Source: Balneolaceae bacterium (GTDB lineage Bacteria > Bacteroidota > Rhodothermia > Balneolales > Balneolaceae). From it: 5,816 nucleotides of DNA. The notes under the pieces are model-generated. The model searched no databases and was not told where the DNA came from. It saw nothing but the letters and a program-made list of their open reading frames with translations. Positions within the stretch are counted from its first letter, which is position 1. Each line of letters starts with the position of its first letter. Both the position numbers and the translations under genes were made by a program. The stretch lies in the NCBI GenBank assembly GCA_007127395.1, contig SKZL01000285.1, forward strand, positions 1 to 5,816, written 5' to 3'. Shown piece after piece: positions 1 to 5,816 of the stretch.

Positions 1-859
1 CTATCTGCGGAAAAACTTTTTGAAAGCCGAAATAGGAGTTAGCGGTGCAAATTTTGCGGTCGCTGAAACCGGTACAGTGGCCGTGGTGGAATCTGAAGGG
101 AACGGCAGAATGTGTACAACGTTGCCGGATACGTTAATCACTGTGATGGGAATTGAAAAAATCATTCCATCATGGCGTGATTTTGAAGTATTTATGCAAC
201 TGCTTCCCAGATCTTCGACTGCAGAACGGATGAACCCGTACAACACATTCTGGACGGGTACTGCCGAATCTGATGGCCCTCAGGAATTTCATCTGGTACT
301 GCTGGATAACGGACGCACCAAAGTACTTGCTGATGCAACCGGGCGCCAAACATTGCATTGTATCCGCTGCAGCGCGTGCCTGAATGTTTGCCCTGTGTAC
401 GAACGAACCGGTGGACACGCTTATCATTCAGTCTATCCGGGTCCCATCGGAGCGATTTTAACACCTCAATTGCAGGGATTGGAGGATCAATCGGCTGCTT
501 CATTGCCGTATGCGTCTACACTTTGCGGGGCATGTTACGAGGTTTGTCCCGTAAAAATAAACATTCCTGAGGTGTTGGTGCATCTTCGCGGGAAAGTGGT
601 GGAGCATGAAAAAGAGCATGGAGGTTTTTTAAAGAAAACGGAGCCAATGCACATTGGGCTAAAATTTCTGGCTTATGTATTCAAAAAAAGAAAACGATAT
701 GAACGGATGCAAAAACTGGGAAGAACCGGTCAGCGCTTGTTTCTGAAAGATGGTGTTATCTCAAAATTACCGGGAGAATTGGGTAAGTGGTCAGCATTTC
801 GTGACCTCAAACCCATTCCCAAGCAGACGTTCAGAGAGTGGTGGAGGGATCGATCATGA
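1..859 (+). CDS. lutB: LutB, lactate utilization iron-sulfur protein (5'-truncated by window edge)
   Basis: The frame is open from base 2, with no start in the window, and 285 codons remain. The family is about 470-480 residues, so roughly the first 190 lie upstream. LutB works with LutA and LutC in oxidising L-lactate to pyruvate in the cytoplasm and carries electrons through Fe-S clusters. Counting from the first full codon, residues 9-60 are the end of the LUD domain (motif GVSGANFAVAETG, then GNGRM and TTLPDT). Next comes a ferredoxin-like motif CIRCSACLNVCP (Cys 120, 123, 126, 130), the family block GGHAYHSVYPGPIGA, and a second motif LCGACYEVCPVKI (Cys 175, 178, 182). The second motif has three cysteines, with Ser where a fourth would sit; as I recall, Bacillus LutB has the same. 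The tail, ending in FREWWRDRS, matches the LutB C-terminal domain. The stop overlaps the lutC start. An apparent TTG start at 20 is internal to the LUD domain. Confidence 0.95.
   Translation, partial: YLRKNFLKAEIGVSGANFAVAETGTVAVVESEGNGRMCTTLPDTLITVMGIEKIIPSWRDFEVFMQLLPRSSTAERMNPYNTFWTGTAESDGPQEFHLVLLDNGRTKVLADATGRQTLHCIRCSACLNVCPVYERTGGHAYHSVYPGPIGAILTPQLQGLEDQSAASLPYASTLCGACYEVCPVKINIPEVLVHLRGKVVEHEKEHGGFLKKTEPMHIGLKFLAYVFKKRKRYERMQKLGRTGQRLFLKDGVISKLPGELGKWSAFRDLKPIPKQTFREWWRDRS
843..848 (+). promoter_or_regulatory. Shine-Dalgarno site of lutC (GGAGGG)
   Basis: GGAGGG lies 7 bases before the ATG at 856, inside the last codons of lutB. It decides the lutC start: an in-frame GTG at 838 would lie upstream of this site and add only six residues that are also encoded under the lutB end. 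The ATGA overlap at 856-859 points to coupled translation of the two genes. Confidence 0.8.
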
Positions 860-1515
860 ATAGGTCAAAAGAGATCATATTAGAGCGAATTGAGAATGCG
901 CTCGGAGGAAAAACAGAAACCGTTGAATCGAATATCTCCAGAGATTATCGGCAAAAAAGCAGCCTTGATGCGGATGAAATCATGCAGATGTTTGCTGAAC
1001 GGGTAGACGAATACAAAGCAGTTACTGAGATCATCCGTGAGGACGAAATTCAGGGTCGGTTGAAAATCATTTGTGAAGAATCTGCCGTCAAAAACCTTGC
1101 GTTGCCTGAGGGGATCGATGAAAGTTGGTTAAACGAGCTTCCGGATTCGGTTCAATTGCTGCGGGACAAACCAAAACTCCTGTCGAAAAAGCAATTAAAT
1201 GAAAGTGATGCAGTTCTTACGGGTTGTTATCTTGCAGTGGCTCAAACCGGTTCTATTATTTTGAATGCAGGGGAGGGCCAGGGACGGCGCATTCTCACAC
1301 TGCTTCCCGATTTTCATATCTGTATCGTGAAACAGAGTCAAATCGTAGAGTTATTTCCGGAGGCGGTTCAAAAACTGGAACAAACGGTGCGGATAAGTGC
1401 TAATCCGATCACATGTATTTCAGGCCCATCGGCCACCTCAGACATAGAGTTGAACCGGGTTGAAGGGGTTCATGGGCCGAGAAAACTCCGTGTGTTGATT
1501 GTAAAGGAACCATAG
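856..1515 (+). CDS. lutC: LutC, LUD-domain lactate utilization protein
   Basis: This is a complete 219-residue protein of the LutC/YkgG (LUD, formerly DUF162) family. It is the third component of the LutABC system, which oxidises L-lactate to pyruvate; its exact biochemical role in the complex is not well defined. Residues 1-60 are a helical, charged N-terminus. The core motif is at about 117-150 (SDAVLTGCYLAVAQTGSI, then GEGQGRRILTLLPD), followed by the closing family signature SGPSATSDIE and GVHGPRKL at 189-211. The same AxTGT/S-GxGR-LP pattern occurs in the LUD domain at the end of lutB, so the two neighbours carry related domains. ATG at 856 is chosen because it follows GGAGGG by 7 bases and overlaps the lutB stop. 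The gene ends 34 bp from the stop of the convergent fusion gene. Length is normal, and I see no frameshift. Confidence 0.95.
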   Translation: MNRSKEIILERIENALGGKTETVESNISRDYRQKSSLDADEIMQMFAERVDEYKAVTEIIREDEIQGRLKIICEESAVKNLALPEGIDESWLNELPDSVQLLRDKPKLLSKKQLNESDAVLTGCYLAVAQTGSIILNAGEGQGRRILTLLPDFHICIVKQSQIVELFPEAVQKLEQTVRISANPITCISGPSATSDIELNRVEGVHGPRKLRVLIVKEP

Positions 1516-1549
1516 AGTCATGGGTTTTTAAATCAACTGATTATCACAC

Positions 1550-3811
1550 TCATACAGTTCGCAAAATCCGATCCATTTTTTCAACGACTTCCAGCGCGTT
1601 CGCCATGTTGAAGATGAGTGGAGGTTTGGATTTGATGACATTGTCGTGCGGCCCGTCCGTACTCACCAGAACAAATTGTTCACGCAGCTCATTTTTGATC
1701 TTCTGACCCAGCTTGGTGTCGGGATCTTTACTGCCGGGTTTAACGATTTCCACACCCAAAAAGAGCCCTGACCCCCGTACATCCCCGATAGAGGAGTGAT
1801 CTTTTTGAAGTTCGATGAACAGGGATTTGTAATAATCACCCACTGTTTTAGCATGTAGCTGCAACTCTTCTTCTTCAATGACCTCCAGCACAGCCAGTCC
1901 GATCGCACAGGAGACCGGATTTCCGCCAAATGAACTGAAAAATTCTACACCCCGGCTGAAACGATCAGCGATCTCCTCTGTACAGACAACCGCCCCAATC
2001 GGATGGCCGTTTCCCATCGGCTTACCCAGAATCACCATATCCGGAATCACACCCTGGGCTTCATACCCCCAGAAATGATCGCCCAGCCTGCCAAATCCGG
2101 TTTGTACTTCATCTGAAATTGTGATCCCTTTCTGCTCACGGATCACCGGATAAATCTTCTCAAGATAACCCTTTGCGAGAGGAACCTGTCCGCCGCAACC
2201 TACAATCGGTTCTGAAATGAATGCGGCTATCTGTCCGGCCGAATCTTCGATCTGACGAATAGCATCTGCTGCATAAGCTGCACCGGCTGAACCGTCATCG
2301 GTATTGTAAAGGCCATGATAGGTATCCGGAATGGCTGTTTTAATAATGTGTGATTTTTGCCCCTGACCTTTGGGATCACTGAATTTGTAATCTGAAATAT
2401 CCGTTCCGATCTCTGTATTTCCGTGATAACCGTGTTCCATTACCATAAAGGAGTCGAATCCGGTATGATGTTTTGCCAGGCGGATAGCCAGATCACTGGC
2501 TGCACTTCCGGAGTTCACAAAAAAGACTCTGTTCAGTGAAGGTGGGAACCGTTTCAGCAATTTTTCCGCATAATCCGGGAGCTGATCAAACAGGTACCGT
2601 GTGTTGGTATTCAGCCGGGCCATCTGTTTTTGTCCGGCCTCCACAACGCGCGGATGTGAATGCCCGACGTGTGGGATATTATTGTATGCATCCAGAAATG
2701 CGTTGCCGTACGCATCATACATATATTGAAACGCAGCCCTCTCCATGTAAATGGGATTGTTGTAACTGATCGAAAGTGCCTTGCTGATCTGTTTATCTCT
2801 CTTTTTGATCCGGTTTTGGATGGAGGGGGCCTTGTGTTCAGGCAGGTTGAGCGCTTTTCTGAACCGATTTTCTGCATTTTTTGGGTTGATGCTGAGCCAA
2901 TTACGAAGCATACTCCAGGCGTTCTTTTCGCTTGAGTATGCATAACTGTTGTCCGGATTTGTGAGGCGTGACTGCGCCGAATTACAGACGCTGATGCAGA
3001 GACGTGCCGCTATCAGGTAATAGAGAAGTTGCACCTCAATCTCTTCAACCGGATGAATCTCATGGTACGCTTTCAGGACGATAGATGCCCAGTGAAGTGG
3101 ATCATCCTTGTCATAGATGGCGTAGGTGATGGCTACAGCCAGTTCATTAATCAGCGGAGTGTAGGCGAGATCACCAAAATCGATAAGCCCGCATATTTCA
3201 TTATCAGCAGTGAGGACATTCCACTCATTGGCATCGTTGTGAATAATCGATTTACGTAAATTTGGAAGGTTTGGAAGAACCAGTTCATCAAACTGCATGA
3301 AGAAATAGCGTACAAGGCTGCGATCTTTTGCAGATGGAATCGCATCAATGAAATCCCTGTTCAGGTGAAGGTACTGAATATCCCATTCCCACTTACGGGA
3401 TTGTATCACATAGTTAGTGAGTGAGCTCAGCTCGCGGTCCAATTGAGCCAGGAATCTGCCCAGGGATGCATAAACTTGCTCATTTGCAGGAGTGTTGCCC
3501 AAAAACTCTCCCTCCAGAAAAGTTAACATCCGGCAGATGGATTGACGGCCATCTGTTTTTTGGATGGTGATAAAATCCCCGCCATTCGTAGCGACCGGTT
3601 CGGGAATTTTACCCTTGAAGGATTTTTGCAGTGAACGCAGAATCTCTGTTTCTGCGTTCAGCAAGTCGTAACTCTCCTTTGAATAAGGGTATGTTTTAAA
3701 AACAAAACGATCCTGCCCGTTTTTCAGCAGATAATTGGCGTTGTCATACCCATCCAGTCTGGTGATGGATGAGGGTAGAACTCCGTAAAGATCCCGGATC
3801 AGATTTTTCAT
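1550..3811 (-). CDS. Kinase-phospholyase fusion: APH-type phosphotransferase joined to class III aminotransferase-fold PLP enzyme
   Basis: This complete 753-residue protein has two catalytic halves. Residues about 10-310 form an APH/hydroxylysine-kinase fold: a glycine-rich start (GYDNANYLL, 21-29), a candidate ATP-binding Lys39, the catalytic loop HNDANEWN (His191, Asp193, Asn198) and the metal-binding DFGD at 211-214. A basic linker at about 310-350 follows. Residues about 355-753 form a class III aminotransferase-fold domain with HVGHSHP (381-387), NSGS (433-436), GYHG (461-464), Asp567 in [14 protein letters not shown] lysine 597 in [10 protein letters not shown], and [15 protein letters not shown]. 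These blocks resemble human ETNPPL and PHYKPL (phosphoethanolamine and phosphohydroxylysine phospholyases) more than ordinary transaminases. The kinase half resembles hydroxylysine kinase. The inferred role is cytoplasmic phosphorylation of an amino alcohol followed by elimination of phosphate and ammonia; the substrate is unknown. Larger relatives carry an M23 peptidase domain between the halves, absent here. The ATG has no clear Shine-Dalgarno site, so the start is fairly but not fully certain. Confidence 0.92.
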   Translation of the reverse strand: MKNLIRDLYGVLPSSITRLDGYDNANYLLKNGQDRFVFKTYPYSKESYDLLNAETEILRSLQKSFKGKIPEPVATNGGDFITIQKTDGRQSICRMLTFLEGEFLGNTPANEQVYASLGRFLAQLDRELSSLTNYVIQSRKWEWDIQYLHLNRDFIDAIPSAKDRSLVRYFFMQFDELVLPNLPNLRKSIIHNDANEWNVLTADNEICGLIDFGDLAYTPLINELAVAITYAIYDKDDPLHWASIVLKAYHEIHPVEEIEVQLLYYLIAARLCISVCNSAQSRLTNPDNSYAYSSEKNAWSMLRNWLSINPKNAENRFRKALNLPEHKAPSIQNRIKKRDKQISKALSISYNNPIYMERAAFQYMYDAYGNAFLDAYNNIPHVGHSHPRVVEAGQKQMARLNTNTRYLFDQLPDYAEKLLKRFPPSLNRVFFVNSGSAASDLAIRLAKHHTGFDSFMVMEHGYHGNTEIGTDISDYKFSDPKGQGQKSHIIKTAIPDTYHGLYNTDDGSAGAAYAADAIRQIEDSAGQIAAFISEPIVGCGGQVPLAKGYLEKIYPVIREQKGITISDEVQTGFGRLGDHFWGYEAQGVIPDMVILGKPMGNGHPIGAVVCTEEIADRFSRGVEFFSSFGGNPVSCAIGLAVLEVIEEEELQLHAKTVGDYYKSLFIELQKDHSSIGDVRGSGLFLGVEIVKPGSKDPDTKLGQKIKNELREQFVLVSTDGPHDNVIKSKPPLIFNMANALEVVEKMDRILRTV

Positions 3812-3835
3812 GCAGAGAATATTTTTATTGCACGA

Positions 3836-3865
3836 AAAATATCACTCTTGATCAGAAGATCACAA
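3836..3865 (-). promoter_or_regulatory. Weak sigma-70-like promoter candidate for the fusion gene
   Basis: On the - strand, TTGTGA (complement of 3860-3865) and TATTTT (complement of 3836-3841) are separated by 18 bases. Each matches four of six consensus positions. The -10 element would lie 24 bases before the ATG at 3811. The region is AT-rich, so such a match can arise by chance, and a Bacteroidota-type promoter would use different motifs. I see no exact TAnnTTTG element here. Confidence 0.2.
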
Positions 3866-3866
3866 G
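3847..3866 (-). repeat. Small imperfect hairpin in the leader of the fusion gene
   Basis: On the - strand this reads CTTGTGATCTTCTGATCAAG. GATC pairs with GATC across a TTCT loop, and CTT pairs with AAG outside a two-base bulge. It overlaps the -35 half of the weak promoter candidate. The stem is short and there is no following T-run, so it is not a terminator. It may have no function. Confidence 0.25.
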
Positions 3867-3917
3867 AATAATTCCGCAGGGGATAAGGCTTTTCAAAGAT
3901 CAAATTGGTAAGCTTTA

Positions 3918-3927
3918 TCACCGGTGA
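3918..3927. repeat. Perfect 10-bp palindrome TCACCGGTGA
   Basis: TCACCGGTGA equals its own reverse complement. It lies 10 bases past the stop of the Ig-like gene and about 106 bases before the fusion gene ATG, in the only non-coding stretch between the two - strand genes. It has the form of a binding site for a dimeric regulator, but there is only one copy, no second half-site pair is visible and it could be chance. It has no loop and no T-run, so it does not look like a terminator. Confidence 0.3.
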
Positions 3928-3937
3928 AATGGATCAT

Positions 3938-5816
3938 CTACTCACAGATATTTATGCCACTGACCAGTGGGATGCCGTGAAATTCACCGTTCACTACGGA
4001 CTCAGTTTTTTCATCCCAATAGAGATCTTCTCTTTCGAATTCGCTTTCATTGTACATTAAAAGCTGGAAGGAACCGGAAAAGAGCGGAATAATTTCGCCA
4101 TCCAGGGTAATTTCAATGCGCTCCAGGGTAAAAATCTCCGATTCGGAATCTACTCCATCATCTGTCGGGACCCATAAATCTTCATGGTGGTCATAAAATG
4201 TAGGCACACTCCACGAACCTTCAGACAAAGTGCTTGGTCTTCTGAATGTGCGTGTCCATTCACCTTCATCACGAATATCGGTACCCATATTCAGGATCAT
4301 ATCTGCACCACCCATGCTTGTCCAGCCTGCAGCACTGATTGTACTGATATCAAATGGCAGGGCCAGTCCGTCATTAGGACCATCAGCAGAGACACAACCT
4401 GTAAAGTAGGTGAAATAATCAGATTCGACAGAAAATTCACCACAACTTTCAAGTACAGGAAATTCAACTGTTGTTGTGAAAGTTTCATCGCTTTCAGGGG
4501 CATCATACATAAATAGAATGGAGATAAAACCTTCATCGGATGGATTGAAAGTACCATCAGGATCGATTTGACCAGGGCCTTCCAGTTCCCATGTTACATC
4601 CTGAATGGGGATAGTTTCATTCTCATATGAAGCTGAAAAAGCAAACTGATCTTCAATTGTCACACAACCAGGTTCGGGATGGATCACCAACCCGGCTTCC
4701 TGATCGACTACCTGAACCATTAATGTGTCACCGCGGGGCGGATTTCTATCCGAACGGGCACCGGTATTGGTTATGGCTTCCGCAATCGCGGTATAAGTCC
4801 CTATCTCTTCCGGGACATAAAAAGTGACATCGTGGCCATTAGAGTCGTTGATATCAAAAAAGGCCTGATTACTGTCTGTGGTCCATTCCAGCTGTTCATC
4901 ATCAGCATTCAGCACATTTGCTTGGACGTCAATATCAAAATCTTCCGCTTCCGCCTCTTCAAGATAGATTACAACCGTATTTGGACTGATGACAACCTCA
5001 ATTGGCAATACATTTAATTCAATCGACACTTCCGGATCAAAAGGAAGGCCAAATTGTTCACCAACGGTTTGGATTCGAAGCTCTGCCGTTCCTTCGTTTA
5101 CAGGAGCATAGCCCATTTCCGGTTTGATGTTCTGAGCCGGATCCGTATAGAACTCAAAAGCCGGATTATCATCCCAGCTATCGATGTGTATCAATTCCCA
5201 GTTGAAATAGTCACTTTCGTCATCACGTTCTGTATCCAGATGGACGATCCAGGTATTAGGTAAAAACTCCAGATGGTCATTTGCCGCAATTCCAAGGAGA
5301 TTAACCCCGATGTTGCCAAGGGCATTCTGAAACTGTTGGTTGATATTCGTGATCATGTCATGAATTACAGGGATGTCATCCCAAAGATCGACAGGCAACT
5401 GTGAAGTAAATTGTGCAGTATTGACCGAATGCCCCTGACTCTCAGCAGAAAATTCTGCAAACCATTCCCCGATTTCATCACTATCCTCATTAAACTCAAT
5501 AGGTGATGCATTCAGTTCAACTTCCATATTCCCTGATGGAAGCAGGTCAGGCAATATAAACCTTAATGAGTATTGTATCACGGATAGGGATGCTGATAAG
5601 GTGCCTGATAAAGCCGGGTTTGAAGTTTCTGAACCGGCGGTGAGAATATCACCGTATATTCCTACAGTAAGAGAATGGGTGGCCGTAAATAGATTTGGGA
5701 ATTCAGGATTCATGTTATTCAGATCAGGAAAACCGGATAGATAATCCCCCATTTTCATTAATTCAGAAAGTTCGGACGGTGTCACAATCTCTACTGTAGC
5801 GCTGCTTGTATTCACA
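3938..5816 (-). CDS. Large acidic Ig-like protein of unknown function (5' end beyond window edge)
   Basis: At least 625 codons run to a TAG stop at 3938-3940. The frame is open to the right edge. The first possible start there, GTG at 5813-5815, is not preceded by visible sequence, and there is no signal peptide after it, so the true start is probably outside. I do not recognise the family. Counting from that GTG, residues 1-260 are beta-rich with a short helical stretch near 150-175. Residues about 270-370 and 376-456 look like two Ig-like/BIG-type modules: the second has the pattern VTWELEGPGQIDPDGTFNPSDEG, and the first has EWTT and a GTYTAIAEAIT strand. Residues 460-625 form a further beta-rich C-terminal region. 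There are only four cysteines (384, 458, 474, 624), all in the C-terminal part, and the protein is rich in Asp and Glu. This composition fits an exported or surface protein. The C-terminus shows no sorting signal I can name. It may be cotranscribed with the fusion gene 126 bp downstream, but the gap is wide. Confidence 0.8.
   Translation of the reverse strand, partial: VNTSSATVEIVTPSELSELMKMGDYLSGFPDLNNMNPEFPNLFTATHSLTVGIYGDILTAGSETSNPALSGTLSASLSVIQYSLRFILPDLLPSGNMEVELNASPIEFNEDSDEIGEWFAEFSAESQGHSVNTAQFTSQLPVDLWDDIPVIHDMITNINQQFQNALGNIGVNLLGIAANDHLEFLPNTWIVHLDTERDDESDYFNWELIHIDSWDDNPAFEFYTDPAQNIKPEMGYAPVNEGTAELRIQTVGEQFGLPFDPEVSIELNVLPIEVVISPNTVVIYLEEAEAEDFDIDVQANVLNADDEQLEWTTDSNQAFFDINDSNGHDVTFYVPEEIGTYTAIAEAITNTGARSDRNPPRGDTLMVQVVDQEAGLVIHPEPGCVTIEDQFAFSASYENETIPIQDVTWELEGPGQIDPDGTFNPSDEGFISILFMYDAPESDETFTTTVEFPVLESCGEFSVESDYFTYFTGCVSADGPNDGLALPFDISTISAAGWTSMGGADMILNMGTDIRDEGEWTRTFRRPSTLSEGSWSVPTFYDHHEDLWVPTDDGVDSESEIFTLERIEITLDGEIIPLFSGSFQLLMYNESEFEREDLYWDEKTESVVNGEFHGIPLVSGINICE

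Noticed and set aside
20..22. TTG at 20 as the start of lutB
   Set aside because: It falls inside the LUD domain, and the frame continues upstream to the window edge without a stop. The gene is cut by the window.
170..503. Open frames on the - strand across lutB
   Set aside because: They lie antisense to well-conserved lutB sequence and show no protein family features.
838..855. GTG at 838 as the start of lutC
   Set aside because: It lies before the GGAGGG site at 843-848. ATG at 856 has good spacing and the usual ATGA overlap with the lutB stop.
2611..2943. A 110-residue open frame overlapping the fusion gene in another frame of the same strand, and a 91-residue one opposite it
   Set aside because: Both cover the linker and early PLP domain of a gene with intact family motifs. 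Their translations have no recognisable pattern.
1..3811. A functional unit joining the lactate genes and the kinase-phospholyase
   Set aside because: They are on opposite strands and convergent, and no shared regulatory site is visible. Proximity alone is weak evidence.
3883..3918. Inverted repeat ATAAGGCTT / AAGCTTTAT as a terminator of the Ig-like gene
   Set aside because: The loop is 18 bases, the stem has a mismatch on the transcribed strand and is AT-rich, and there is no T-run after it.
4184..4516. A 110-residue + strand frame opposite the Ig-like gene
   Set aside because: It is antisense to a 625-codon open frame and its translation has no coherent domain pattern.
5813..5815. GTG at the right edge as the start of the Ig-like gene
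   Set aside because: It is simply the last complete codon in the window; no ribosome site can be seen and no signal peptide follows. The gene probably continues beyond the edge.

Overview
The window carries four genes in two convergent pairs. It looks like a chromosomal segment of a free-living, mid-GC bacterium. On the + strand are the 3' part of lutB and a complete lutC, which belong to the LutABC-type L-lactate oxidation system. On the - strand, running toward them, are a large secreted-type protein of unknown function (its 5' end lies beyond the right edge) and a complete 753-residue fusion protein made of a small-molecule kinase and a PLP-dependent aminotransferase-fold enzyme. The gene content would fit the Balneolota/Bacteroidota group, but this is an impression from gene style and there is no taxonomic marker here.

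Region by region: positions 1-859 hold the C-terminal 285 codons of LutB, with its ferredoxin-like cysteine motifs. lutC (856-1515) overlaps the lutB stop in an ATGA arrangement, so the two are translationally linked. A 34-bp gap without a convincing terminator separates lutC from the end of the fusion gene (1550-3811, - strand). The 126-bp gap 3812-3937 is the leader of the fusion gene. It holds a perfect 10-bp palindrome, a small hairpin and a weak promoter candidate. Positions 3938-5816 encode an acidic, beta-rich, Ig-like protein on the - strand, with no N-terminus in the window.

How the genes work: LutB and LutC, with a LutA presumed to lie upstream of the window, would oxidise lactate to pyruvate through Fe-S clusters. 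The fusion protein is the most interesting item. Its N-terminal half has the HxDxxxxN and DFGD motifs of the aminoglycoside-phosphotransferase/hydroxylysine-kinase fold. Its C-terminal half strongly resembles the ammoniophospholyases (human ETNPPL and PHYKPL). One polypeptide could therefore phosphorylate an amino alcohol and then remove phosphate and ammonia together. The substrate cannot be read from the sequence. Nothing in the window ties the lactate genes functionally to the fusion or to the Ig-like protein. I found no RNA genes, mobile elements, CRISPR arrays or frameshifts.
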